This document shows positions 10,045-18,505 of a stretch of DNA of 64,000 nucleotides, one piece after another (the first letter of the stretch is position 1; each line of letters begins with the position of its first letter). The stretch covers positions 1 to 64,000 of the forward strand of contig NZ_MZGV01000020.1 in assembly GCF_002029235.1 (NCBI RefSeq), given 5' to 3'. Under the pieces are notes generated by a model, which saw only the letters and a list, made by a program, of their open reading frames with translations, had not been told where the DNA came from and did not search any database. This DNA comes from Clostridium oryzae (lineage in GTDB: Bacteria > Bacillota > Clostridia > Clostridiales > Clostridiaceae). Made by a program: the position numbers and the translations under genes.

Positions 10045-10180
10045 GATGCTCCAATTTTAAAACTTGCTTATTATATTATATGAAATTACTAGTTGTTTTA
10101 GCCTTAATAAGTACCTTGGTAAGAATTAGTTGAAATATTAATCAGAAGAACGAGCAGACGTAGAGTGCAACCTTTTTTAA
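10045..10180. other. Possible attachment-site junction upstream of the recombinase
   Basis: This 136-base segment lies between the recombinase start and the point where permease reading frame begins. In frame with the permease there is a stop at 10178-10180 and no membrane-like sequence before it. Coding similarity therefore appears to break near 10165-10181, which is where a recombination crossover would be expected. The exact core cannot be defined without the other junction. Confidence 0.45.
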
Positions 10181-11176
10181 GCTAATATTGCACTACCGCC
10201 TATAGGTGTAGCAATGGCTATGAATCTATTTGGACATGGTGTTGCTCTATCAGGTGATTTCGTCATTCAAGGTGCTCCGAAGCTAACAGCTGATGCAGCA
10301 GGAATACCTGTGAATAATGTAGTCTCTGCAAGTATACCACTAGTAATGATAATGGGAATTACGACTACTGTCGCAGCTTATTACTTCCTTTCTAAAGATA
10401 TGAAAAATAATAAAATACAACATAATAAGAGTGAAATACGAGGAAAATATATACACGAAAACACAGTAGAAGAAGTAGTAAAAGTACCATTTTCAGGCAG
10501 GTTAAGAAAAGCTTTTGCTATTGCAATTCCATTAGTATTCGTAATAGATATAGTCATAATGTACTTTCTGAAACTGCAAGGTGGCGATGCAACTGCATTG
10601 ATTGGAGGTACAGCTCTATTTATATTGATTATAATCGCAATTTTTGCCTATAAAAGAGCTTGTCTTGAAAAAGTTACGGACAACTTTATCGAGGGACTTA
10701 TGTTTGGCTTCAAAGTATTTGGGCCAGTAATACCAATAGCCGCATTTTTCTATCTTGGGGATGCGGGAATATCTGATATAATAGGAAAAGTACTCCCTGT
10801 AAAATCTCAAGGTATAGTAAATGATTTGGGCCTGGCATTAGCTAATGCCGTTCCGATAAATTCAATCGTATCTGCAGTAACAGTTACTGTAGTAGGTGCA
10901 ATAACTGGATTAGACGGATCAGGATTTTCAGGTATATCTTTGGCTGGTTCTACTGCAAAATTATTTGCGCTTGCATTAGGAAAAGGTACGGCTACACTGA
11001 CTGCTTTAGGACAGATAGCTGCCATATATGTTGGTGGAGGAACATTGGTTCCTTGGGCATTAATTCCTGCTGCAGCAATTTGCGGTATAAACCCATTTGA
11101 ACTGGCAAGACGTAATTTTAAACCGGTTATGATAGGACTAGCAGTTACTGTTGTCGCGGCAATAATTATTTTATAA
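10181..11176 (+). pseudogene. 5'-truncated permease of ion-transporter type
   Basis: The open frame runs from just after a stop (10178) and reads ANIALPPIGVAMAMNLFGHG before any normal start context. The first ATG (10214) falls inside this conserved-looking stretch and has no ribosome site. The remaining ~332 codons encode about eight hydrophobic segments separated by a basic loop near residues 65-95 of the frame, and end with a glycine-rich segment and a final helix. This is the C-terminal part of a polytopic permease whose family I cannot name with confidence. The missing 5' part is not elsewhere in this window. It may have been separated by recombinase action or simply deleted. If the gene is split by an excisable element, it could be restored. 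Confidence 0.7.
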
Positions 11177-11181
11177 ATGCT

Positions 11182-11226
11182 AATGAGTGGATCTAGAGAA
11201 AATGCTTTACTATAATCCACCCATTA
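11182..11226 (+). terminator. Hairpin after the permease remnant
   Basis: AATGAGTGGAT (11182-11192) pairs with ATCCACCCATT (11214-11224) with one mismatch. The T-run is weak, so function as a terminator is only likely. Confidence 0.5.
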
Positions 11227-11350
11227 ATATTTATATTCGTAAACATTAAAATCTGTTAGAAGTTTTTTATGGGAAAATTAATATTTTTGTAACCAATTAG
11301 ATTCTTTTGAATATTCTATATAGTGTACACTGAATAGAGGAGTGAATATA

Positions 11351-11794
11351 GTGGCTTATTCCGACAGAGAACTATTGGCTAGAATAATAAGATGTGAAGC
11401 TGGTGGAGAAGGACAAAACGGTATGAAAGCAGTAGCTACCGCAGTTATGAATAGGGTGAGAGTTTCATATGGAGAATATAGAAGAATAGGTCAAGGAAAT
11501 TTAAGAAATATTATATTTCAAAAAGGGCAATTTGATTGTGCAACATCAGTACTGGGAGGAATGCCAAATCCTCAGACGATATGGGCGAATCCACCCACAG
11601 AAGTACACTATCAATTAGCGGATTGGGCATTAGCAGGAAACAGATTGTTTACAGTCGGTGCTTCATTATGGTATTTTAATCCGTTTGTCCCTGAATGCCC
11701 ATATTATTTTCCTGTAAATAGAACAGGGAGTTTTCAAGTAAGAGTAAATCAACACTGCTTTTATAATCCTACTGAGCTATACTCAGAAACATAG
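11351..11794 (+). CDS. cwlJ: Spore cortex-lytic cell wall hydrolase, SleB/CwlJ family
   Basis: A 147-residue Hydrolase_2 (SleB/CwlJ) protein that degrades cortex peptidoglycan during germination. It begins AYSDRELLARIIRCEAGGEG with the catalytic Glu, followed by AVATAVMNRV and the aromatic WYFNPF and CPYYFP motifs. It has no signal peptide and no separate peptidoglycan-binding domain, which fits CwlJ rather than SleB. I chose GTG at 11351 because AGAGGAG (11336-11342) overlaps the earlier GTG at 11342 and is correctly spaced for 11351. The next gene is gerQ, which B. subtilis needs for CwlJ localisation. That pairing supports the call. Confidence 0.9.
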   Translation: MAYSDRELLARIIRCEAGGEGQNGMKAVATAVMNRVRVSYGEYRRIGQGNLRNIIFQKGQFDCATSVLGGMPNPQTIWANPPTEVHYQLADWALAGNRLFTVGASLWYFNPFVPECPYYFPVNRTGSFQVRVNQHCFYNPTELYSET

Positions 11795-11841
11795 ACTTAT
11801 GAATCATATTAATAGTAATTAGTAAATTTAGGAGGAAATAT

Positions 11842-12402
11842 ATGTCTGAAAGTTTTTGTGATGACTGTTTGGCTAGACAAAATAACGCAAATATAGCTTC
11901 AGGATGCGGTACTGGAGGATGGAATGCTGGAGCATGGACGTTAGGTGGAAATCAGCAAAACGCTATGGGACAACAAGTTCCTATTAATCAGCAGGCTGCT
12001 ATGAATCAACAAGCATCATTACCTCAATCAGCTATGCAGCAGCCTATTATGGGTTCAACTGCTGCGAATTTAGGCGGTATGCCTGGCGCTGTAGTATCTG
12101 GTGGTGGAGCAGGTATGCAGCAACCATCTGGTGCATTTCCATCACCTGTTCCTGGAGTAGACTTTGTTCAAGCACCAGGCTCACCTGTATTCCAAGGGCA
12201 GGGATATACACAGGCGTTTCTTAGAAGAAATATCGGAAGAAATATGCGAGTAGAATTTCTTATCGGGACTAACTTATTAACTGACAGAACTGGAACTCTA
12301 CTTGAAGTTGGCATAAGTTATATTGTGCTTCAACCTACAGATAGTGATGATCAACTTATGTGCGATATATATTCTATAGTATTTGTTACTGTATACTATT
12401 AG
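11842..12402 (+). CDS. gerQ: Spore coat/germination protein GerQ
   Basis: A 186-residue protein. Residues 1-30 include CDDC and a further Cys. Residues ~35-115 are low-complexity and rich in Gln, Met, Ala and Gly. The C-terminal ~65 residues (from QAFLRRNIGRNMRVEFLIG to the end) form the conserved GerQ domain. In B. subtilis GerQ is a coat protein needed for CwlJ function. Here it lies 47 bases after cwlJ with its own AGGAGG site. The protein contains no lysine at all, which is notable because B. subtilis GerQ is cross-linked by transglutaminase through lysines near its N-terminus. Expression in the mother cell is expected from the family, but I could not assign a sporulation promoter. Confidence 0.88.
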   Translation: MSESFCDDCLARQNNANIASGCGTGGWNAGAWTLGGNQQNAMGQQVPINQQAAMNQQASLPQSAMQQPIMGSTAANLGGMPGAVVSGGGAGMQQPSGAFPSPVPGVDFVQAPGSPVFQGQGYTQAFLRRNIGRNMRVEFLIGTNLLTDRTGTLLEVGISYIVLQPTDSDDQLMCDIYSIVFVTVYY

Positions 12403-12424
12403 GAAAAATAATAGTATTTTGAAA

Positions 12425-12458
12425 AGCCAGTTATTTTTACGAAAATAACTGGCATTTT
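12425..12458 (+). terminator. Terminator after cwlJ-gerQ
   Basis: GCCAGTTATTTT (12425-12436) and AAAATAACTGGC (12442-12453) form a perfect 12-bp stem with a 5-base loop, followed by ATTTT. Confidence 0.88.
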
Positions 12459-12651
12459 GCTGAAAAATACGAAGAAGTAAAACAATTTGTAGAAATGTAA
12501 ACCATATTATTTTATAATGATTATATAGACAAGAGCTTTCTATATAATTTTATCAAGTAAAGTCCAATCAAATATTTGCGCTGATAATAACAATCGGGAT
12601 GTTTACGTTAATCTTATATAAAGACAGCTTAGAAAAAGGCGGGGTAACATT

Positions 12652-13242
12652 TTGAAAATATTACTGGTAGCAGATTTAGAATCAAGGTATATATGGGATT
12701 ATTTTCAACCTGAAAAATTTAAAGATATAGATATAATAATATCCAGTGGTGATTTAAAGGCAGAGTATCTCTCTTTTTTAGTAACTATGATAAAGGCACC
12801 GTTGTTTTATGTTCCAGGAAATCATAATGATAAGTATCTGAAGAATCCACCTGAAGGCTGCGAAGATATAGACGGGAAAATTATTACCTATAAGGGCATA
12901 AGGATTATGGGACTCGGAGGAAGCATGCGATATAATTTTGGTAATTATCAATATACAGAAAGAGAAATGAAGAAAAGAGTATTTAAAATGGGACTAAAGC
13001 TTTGGTTAAATAAAGGCGTAGATATATTTGTAGCTCATGCACCACTTAAAGGCATCGGCGATGGAAACGATTTGTGTCATACGGGATTTAAATCATTTTA
13101 TTCCATATTAGATAAATACGAGCCTAAATATTTTATTCATGGACATCAGCATCTTAGCTATGGATATCAGCCTGAAAGAATAAAAAAATATAAGACTACA
13201 ACTATAATAAATGCGTATGATCATTACATACTAGAATATTAA
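12652..13242 (+). CDS. Metallophosphoesterase, calcineurin-like
   Basis: A 196-residue single-domain metallophosphoesterase. Visible metal-binding blocks are a degenerate first motif (VADLES instead of DxH), SSGDLK, PGNHND, the histidine in VAHAPL, and HGHQH near residue 163. The family hydrolyses phosphomono- or diesters; the substrate cannot be predicted. TTG at 12652 is used because AAAGGCGGGG lies just upstream. It has its own leader of about 190 bases and appears to be a single-gene unit. The first motif lacks the usual DxH histidine, so activity may be altered. Confidence 0.82.
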   Translation: MKILLVADLESRYIWDYFQPEKFKDIDIIISSGDLKAEYLSFLVTMIKAPLFYVPGNHNDKYLKNPPEGCEDIDGKIITYKGIRIMGLGGSMRYNFGNYQYTEREMKKRVFKMGLKLWLNKGVDIFVAHAPLKGIGDGNDLCHTGFKSFYSILDKYEPKYFIHGHQHLSYGYQPERIKKYKTTTIINAYDHYILEY

Positions 13243-13259
13243 TAATTAGGAATAATGAG

Positions 13260-13293
13260 TGATGGTAAAAATTCAGATGTGCCGAATTTTGCT
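13260..13293. repeat. Short AAATTC/GAATTT palindromic unit, copy 1
   Basis: GATGGTAAAAATTC then GAATTTTGC form a small inverted repeat preceded by GATG. Related GATG-(A)AATTC palindromes occur at about 29079, 50638, 55893 and 60556, always between genes. Confidence 0.5.
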
Positions 13294-13328
13294 TGCAGAG
13301 ATAATCTAAATTGATTTAGCAATACATT

Positions 13329-13367
13329 AAAAAAGATTGCACCCCGACGGAGGGCACAATCTTTTTT
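13329..13367. terminator. Bidirectional terminator
   Basis: AAAAAAGATTG (13329-13339) pairs with CAATCTTTTTT (13357-13367), with CCC/GGG inside. It separates the metallophosphoesterase gene (+) from the BMP-domain gene (-), whose stop codon lies inside the 3' T-run. Confidence 0.88.
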
Positions 13368-15285
13368 AGCTTTCTACATCTTCCACAAACCAATCCATTG
13401 CAAGTATCTGTTCGTGTGTAGCAATAGCGTCTTTATCAAAGCGCAGCATACCTTTAGAATCATTAATAGGTCCTGTAAATGGATATAGAACACTTTCGAT
13501 TATCATTTTCCTCATAACATCCACAAGTTTCTGAGTAGCTTTTGGAACATGTTCCTTCGAATAATATATATCTAAAACTCCTGAAGCAATACCCCACCAA
13601 AAGTTTAACATCTGATATTGGTTACCATACATATCATGAATAGTTTTTAAAGTGTCGTTCAATATGCTTTTTAATATTTTCTCATAGAAGATTCCCCAGT
13701 TCCAAATAGGAGCTGCAAGGTATTTATCTGGAAGTCCAGTGCTTAAGTCAATACTGGAGAGCATCGAATAAACACCATACTGGTAGGTTACAGGATGAGG
13801 GGTCAATACCGCTTGATTTGATATTATATCTGACCCTGCATCAATTAACTCTTTTGCAGCATTCGTATTTTTCATATCACTGTTCCATTCATTAGTCCAA
13901 CTGACTTTAACTTTAACATACGGATTAACCATTTTTGCGCCAAGCGTAAACGCATTTATTGAACTCACTACTTCAGGATCAGGAGTAGTAGCTACATATC
14001 CTAAAATATTAGTTTTAGTCATTGAACCTGCAATTATGCCTGTCAAAAATCTAGGCTCATAAGTGCGGCCGAAATAGTTGCCTACATGTACGTATGGCTG
14101 GTATTCTGAACAGTTAAAGAATCTAATATTAGGGTAATCCATTGCGCATTTTAATGTAGCTTTGTTAAAAATAGGACTTGTAGTGAATATAACATTATTT
14201 CCTTGTCTAACTAGATCTCTAAGAACTTGGTATGCTCCCGAAGTGTTCTCTGGAACATTTTCTATGAAATTCGTTTCAACTTGATCCTCCAAAAGCTTAC
14301 TAACATATTGTCTTCCTATTTCATGTGCATAAGTCCAGCCAGAAGAATCTATAGTTCTTGCATAAGCAAAAGCAGCTTTTAACTTTTTCTTCTTTGGAAG
14401 AACTAGCGAAGTCAAAGCGGAAATAACACTACTTGTTGTAGAACTAGGTTTTTCTATAGGCACAGTTTGAACAGACATGCCGGAATAATATGATTTGTGC
14501 TCAAGTTCCGTAATCAGCTCTTTTACCTTTGGTATAGTACTTTTCTCATCTAAATAATCCGGAATTCCATATATTTTTGCATACTCTAAAAATGCATCAC
14601 CAGTGGTTAATGGGAGTTTTGAATCACAGAGACTGTTATAAATACTGCTGAATGCTTTATATACATATATATCAAAATGCCTATATTTAGTATCTACAGC
14701 AGATCTCTTGGGATTATATTTGTCCAGCATCTTTAACAATTTACCGAAATTCTCAATCTTAGAAAAGTAAATTGAAAATAAATTTGTAATCTTATTAAAT
14801 TTAAGAAACTCATAATAAAGACATATGTCATAATCATTTTTGTCTTTTTTCGGAATAAATCTAGTAACTGTACCTGTGATAGAGTACGCATCAAAATATT
14901 TTAGTACGCTTACTCTTTTATTTCCTTCTTGAACGTAATACCAATTTAAATATTCATATATTTTTATAGAATGCTTTATTCCTTCATTTAAGTGGGCTTT
15001 GCATAGATTAATCCATTTTCCACCGAATTCTGTATCTTCAGACAATAATGGCATAAAGTTCTTAGCTAAAGATAGACTTCTTAAATGTGAGTAAGTGCCT
15101 ATAATTTGTTTTAATGGTATCTCTACGATACCTAAATCTACTTCTGAAACAATGTCAGTATTTTTTAATATACCTTCTAAAGACGGAAGGTAGCCATTTT
15201 CACCTCGAGAAACACATCTATTGTATTCTTTAATTCCAAGTTTTCGGGCATCGAGATAATAACCCTCAGGAGATAAATCTTTCAT
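13366..15285 (-). CDS. ParB-like domain fused to BMP/PnrA-type ligand-binding domain, cytoplasmic
   Basis: A 639-residue protein with no signal peptide or lipobox. Residues ~45-135 resemble a ParB/sulfiredoxin-like fold: VEIPLKQIIGT followed by an EGNKR block at 120-124, typical of ParB-type nucleotide-binding loops. Residues ~140-290 are mixed helical. Residues ~305-620 match the BMP/PnrA family of substrate-binding proteins (KAAFAYARTIDSSGWTYAHEIG, then IFTTSPIFNKATLKCA and GVYSML). BMP proteins are normally exported lipoproteins that bind nucleosides for ABC import, but no transporter genes are adjacent. The architecture suggests an intracellular sensor or regulator of a purine-like ligand, which is inference. 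GAGGTGAAG precedes the ATG. Confidence 0.78.
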   Translation of the reverse strand: MKDLSPEGYYLDARKLGIKEYNRCVSRGENGYLPSLEGILKNTDIVSEVDLGIVEIPLKQIIGTYSHLRSLSLAKNFMPLLSEDTEFGGKWINLCKAHLNEGIKHSIKIYEYLNWYYVQEGNKRVSVLKYFDAYSITGTVTRFIPKKDKNDYDICLYYEFLKFNKITNLFSIYFSKIENFGKLLKMLDKYNPKRSAVDTKYRHFDIYVYKAFSSIYNSLCDSKLPLTTGDAFLEYAKIYGIPDYLDEKSTIPKVKELITELEHKSYYSGMSVQTVPIEKPSSTTSSVISALTSLVLPKKKKLKAAFAYARTIDSSGWTYAHEIGRQYVSKLLEDQVETNFIENVPENTSGAYQVLRDLVRQGNNVIFTTSPIFNKATLKCAMDYPNIRFFNCSEYQPYVHVGNYFGRTYEPRFLTGIIAGSMTKTNILGYVATTPDPEVVSSINAFTLGAKMVNPYVKVKVSWTNEWNSDMKNTNAAKELIDAGSDIISNQAVLTPHPVTYQYGVYSMLSSIDLSTGLPDKYLAAPIWNWGIFYEKILKSILNDTLKTIHDMYGNQYQMLNFWWGIASGVLDIYYSKEHVPKATQKLVDVMRKMIIESVLYPFTGPINDSKGMLRFDKDAIATHEQILAMDWFVEDVES

Positions 15286-15324
15286 AAATCTTCACCTCGC
15301 CATATAAGCGTTACAATATAGAAA

Positions 15325-15363
15325 AATTGCATAGTCAGAAAGTATTACTATAACTATGCAATT
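15325..15363 (-). terminator. Terminator-like hairpin in the leader of the ParB-BMP gene
   Basis: Read on the minus strand, AATTGCATAGT pairs perfectly with ACTATGCAATT over a 17-base loop and is followed by TTT. It lies just downstream of a TATAAT (15377-15382), so it would be in the 5' leader and might attenuate transcription. Confidence 0.55.
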
Positions 15364-15376
15364 CGTTGATAGATTT

Positions 15377-15382
15377 ATTATA
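15377..15382 (-). promoter_or_regulatory. Candidate -10 box for the ParB-BMP gene
   Basis: TATAAT on the minus strand with a preceding extended-type GC. No good -35 hexamer is visible at the usual distance, so assignment is tentative. Confidence 0.4.
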
Positions 15383-15810
15383 GCATAAATTCACATATTG
15401 GTTACAGTATATTTTCTAAGTAAGGTGTTTTATATATTTATAAATATTCAACGGTTTTCTTGGAAATTCTAAGTTGTTTTCTATCTGATGTTAAGAATTA
15501 TATCTTAAAGTTAAAATGCAAGCTGATTATATTACAGCCAGCAATATCATACTCAAGAAAAAATGAAGATTAATGGAAAATATTACACAAGCGCTAACAT
15601 TGAAAATCGAAATATGTCGATATATAATAAAATATATAAAATGTATATGAATGATTAATAATGCATGGCATATATTCTGTTTAATTTTAATTTGCCGATA
15701 ATATGACTTTACCCAATATATCTAAATATGGATAAATAATGGCTTAATGTTGCATTATTAGATTCAATATGGAAAAGGTTGTTTTTGCATAAAGGGGGCA
15801 TCAATTAATC
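15383..15810. other. Long AT-rich spacer before the polysaccharide operon
   Basis: About 430 bases without an ORF. I checked it for c-di-GMP riboswitch sequence, tRNAs and strong inverted repeats and found none. It very likely contains the promoter and regulatory sites for the capsule operon, but I cannot point to one convincing -35/-10 pair. GGGGG at 15794-15799 is the ribosome site of the first gene. Confidence 0.5.
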
Positions 15811-16422
15811 ATGAAAAGAGTTTTAGACTTTATATTTAGCGCTTTATTAATTCTAATGTTAATCCCTATATTTATTATTATTGTTATAATAATAAAATTA
15901 ACCACAACAGATTCGCCTATATTTAAACAGCAGAGAGTAGGTAAAGATAATAAGGTTTTTGTGATCTATAAGTTTAGAACCATGAAGGCTAATACTCCGA
16001 ACGTGGCAACATATTTATTGAAAAATCCTAATGATTATTTAACATTTATAGGCAAAATTTTAAGAAAAACAAGTTTAGATGAATTACCTCAGCTTATGAA
16101 TATACTGAAAGGTGATATGTCCTTTGTAGGACCCAGACCTGTTATTTCAGAAGAAAAAGAATTAATACGCCTTAGAACTGATGCAGGTGTGCATAAATTA
16201 GTACCTGGACTTACGGGATGGGCTCAAGTTAATGGCAGAGATGCATTGATGATGCACGATAAAGTTAGATATGACAAGTACTATTTGGACAACCAGTCAC
16301 TATGGTTAGATATCTATATAGTAATTATAACTTTCTACAAAGTGCTAAAGAATGAAGGGGTTATTGAAGGTAATAAAGTACCAGAGGCATTAGTACAAAA
16401 AAATAATATAAAAATTGACTAA
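15811..16422 (+). CDS. Undecaprenyl-phosphate sugar phosphotransferase (priming transferase)
   Basis: Starts the repeat unit by moving a sugar 1-phosphate from a UDP-sugar to undecaprenyl phosphate at the inner membrane face. The 203-residue protein is the short monotopic form: one membrane segment (residues 7-31) followed by the catalytic domain with KQQRVGKDNKVFVIYKFRTM, SLDELPQLMNILKGDMS, FVGPRP and LVPGLTGWAQVNGRD. It lacks the four extra N-terminal helices of WcaJ-type enzymes. It is the first gene of the polysaccharide operon, as is common for priming transferases. The sugar specificity cannot be assigned. Confidence 0.92.
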   Translation: MKRVLDFIFSALLILMLIPIFIIIVIIIKLTTTDSPIFKQQRVGKDNKVFVIYKFRTMKANTPNVATYLLKNPNDYLTFIGKILRKTSLDELPQLMNILKGDMSFVGPRPVISEEKELIRLRTDAGVHKLVPGLTGWAQVNGRDALMMHDKVRYDKYYLDNQSLWLDIYIVIITFYKVLKNEGVIEGNKVPEALVQKNNIKID

Positions 16423-16444
16423 ACGATATTAGGAGGAAAGGCAA

Positions 16445-17245
16445 TTGACTAAATGTATCGAGCATCATGTAAAAAAGAATGATAGAACTCCTGATAAGGC
16501 ACAAAGTCTAGTTTCAATAATAATTCCAGCCTATAATTGTGAAAGGTTTATAGGAATTACGTTAAATTCAGTAATTGGTCAGACTTATTCTAATTGGGAA
16601 GCTATTGTAATAGATGATTATTCAACAGATAATACTGGACAGATAGTAAAGAAGTACGCTGAACGTGATAGCCGTATCAAATATCACAGATTGATTAAAA
16701 ACTCTGGTGCAGCAATTGCTCGAAACACAGGGGTAGAATTATGTGAAGGAGAATTTATTGCTTTTTTAGATAGTGATGATGTATGGTACCCTCAGAAGTT
16801 ATCTAAACAGATATCATTTATGAGGGAAAATGGATATATGTTTACTTGTACAAGCTATGGGAAAATTGATGAAGATGGTAGTCAGCTTAACACAACTATA
16901 GTTGCTAGTATTAAACAAGACTACAATGGAATTTTAAAGAATTGTCCAGGAAATTCTACTGTAATATATAACTGTAAAAAGTTAGGAAAATTTAAAATAC
17001 CCAATATTAGAAAAAGGAATGATTATGTAATGTGGCTGCAGATTATTAAAAAGGCAGTGTACATTTATGGACTAGATGAAGTTCTTGGAAGTCATAGAAT
17101 TAGAAAGGGTTCTTTGTCTAGAAACAAAATGGGATTAATAAAATACCATTGGCAGGTATATAGGCACATAGAACATTTATCAGTAATAAAATCAATTAAT
17201 TTGATATGTTATTTGTGTTTCAAGAAAGTTTTAAGGATAAAATAG
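16445..17245 (+). CDS. Glycosyltransferase family 2
   Basis: A 266-residue cytoplasmic inverting glycosyltransferase that likely adds one sugar to the lipid-linked repeat unit. GT-A features are visible: SIIIPAYNCERF (residues 24-35), IDDYSTDNT, and the metal-binding FLDSDDVW near residue 113. A NDYVMWLQI segment fits the acceptor side. The start is TTG at 16445, 6-8 bases after AGGAGGAAAG; no ATG gives a better fit. It lies 22 bases after the priming transferase, in the same operon. Confidence 0.9.
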   Translation: MTKCIEHHVKKNDRTPDKAQSLVSIIIPAYNCERFIGITLNSVIGQTYSNWEAIVIDDYSTDNTGQIVKKYAERDSRIKYHRLIKNSGAAIARNTGVELCEGEFIAFLDSDDVWYPQKLSKQISFMRENGYMFTCTSYGKIDEDGSQLNTTIVASIKQDYNGILKNCPGNSTVIYNCKKLGKFKIPNIRKRNDYVMWLQIIKKAVYIYGLDEVLGSHRIRKGSLSRNKMGLIKYHWQVYRHIEHLSVIKSINLICYLCFKKVLRIK

Positions 17246-17317
17246 TGATGGAAATTACGATACTCGATGATATGGAATACTTAGAAAATAATTCTGTAAA
17301 TAAGAAATGGGGATAGC

Positions 17318-18418
17318 ATGAAGATTTTATTTTTATCTGCTGCAAGTAATATTCATACAGTTCGGTGGGTAAATGCACTGACAGAAAGAGGTTATGAGGT
17401 ACATCTAACTTATAATGCTAATCATAAACCTAATAAAGATATTATCAGTAATGCTGTATTTAGGCATGAACTTAAATTTTCTGGTGTAGCAGCGTATTAT
17501 CTAAACGCATTTGAAGTATATAAGCTGTCAAAACAGATAAAGCCAGATATAGTAAATGTACATTATGCAAGCGGATATGGTACCTTAGCACGCTTTGCAA
17601 GACTAAAGCCTTCAGTTTTATCAGTATGGGGAAGTGATGTCTATGATTTCCCATATCAAAGCAAACTAAAGATGAAAATAGTAAAAAAGAATATCAGCTA
17701 TGCATCTATAGTAGCATCTACTAGTTATTCGATGGCAGATCAGGTGAAAAAGTTAATGGGTAAGAATATGGACATTCCTATAACACCATTTGGTGTGGAT
17801 ACTCATTTATTCAAACCTTTGCAGTTGGAAAAGAAGAAACAAAAATTCGTTTTTGGCGTGGTAAAAACATTAGAACGTAAATATGGGATTGAGTATATCA
17901 TTAAAGCATTTAAAGCTGTCGCTGATAAGCTTGAGAAAGAAAACAACAGTAGTACTCCTGTATTAGAGATATATGGTAAGGGTACCTTGGAAAATGAGCT
18001 AAAAAATTTGTGTAAGCAGTTAAATGTTGCTGATAGAGTTTTTTTTAAAGGATACATTGCCAATAAAGATGTTCCACTTGTGATTAATAATATGGATGTT
18101 TTTTGTCTTGGAAGCGTAATGGATAGTGAAAGCTTTGGAGTAGCAGCTGTGGAGGCAATGGCCTGCGAAGTACCAGTAATAGCAACAGATGTAAGCGGCT
18201 TTAAAGAAGTGATGATACATGGAGAGACTGGGTATATTGTACCTAGAAAAGATTCTGACAGTATGGCTGAAAAAATGTATGAATTACTAAAGTATAGTAA
18301 AGTGAGAGAAGAATTAGGCAAAAATGCTAGAGCTAGAGTTATTGAGTTTTATGACTGGGATAAGAATGTAAGTGAGATGGAAATTATCTATAAAAGCTTA
18401 GTTAATAATCCACGCTAA
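17318..18418 (+). CDS. Glycosyltransferase family 4
   Basis: A 366-residue GT-B retaining glycosyltransferase. The N-terminal half begins MKILFLSAASNIHTVRWVNAL and contains the SVWGSDVYDF block. The C-terminal half has the nucleotide-sugar site: FGVVKTLERKYGIEYIIKAF, DVFCLGSVMDSESFGVAAVEAMACEVPVIA with the EX7E motif, and GFKEVMIHGETGYIV. Family and length fit cytoplasmic repeat-unit assembly. GGGG precedes the ATG. A 22-codon open frame (17248-17316) ends two bases before this ATG and may only be spacer. Confidence 0.92.
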   Translation: MKILFLSAASNIHTVRWVNALTERGYEVHLTYNANHKPNKDIISNAVFRHELKFSGVAAYYLNAFEVYKLSKQIKPDIVNVHYASGYGTLARFARLKPSVLSVWGSDVYDFPYQSKLKMKIVKKNISYASIVASTSYSMADQVKKLMGKNMDIPITPFGVDTHLFKPLQLEKKKQKFVFGVVKTLERKYGIEYIIKAFKAVADKLEKENNSSTPVLEIYGKGTLENELKNLCKQLNVADRVFFKGYIANKDVPLVINNMDVFCLGSVMDSESFGVAAVEAMACEVPVIATDVSGFKEVMIHGETGYIVPRKDSDSMAEKMYELLKYSKVREELGKNARARVIEFYDWDKNVSEMEIIYKSLVNNPR

Positions 18419-18505
18419 ACTAGTGTATAGACTAGTAACCTGTTCGCTAGTACAGCTAAGAGAAGAATTTACAATAGAATTGGACTTATTAATGGGCGGT
18501 GAAAC

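Noticed and set aside
8536-10180. Prophage or integrative element called from the recombinase alone
   Set aside because: No phage structural, replication or conjugation genes occur on either side within the window, so only a recombinase and a junction are claimed.
15383-15810. Possible c-di-GMP riboswitch before the capsule operon
   Set aside because: No GEMM-type conserved loops are visible, and I found no tetraloop-receptor pattern.
17248-17316. A 22-codon open frame just before the GT4 gene
   Set aside because: It ends two bases before the next ATG but has no clear ribosome site and no recognisable content, so chance is as likely as a leader peptide.
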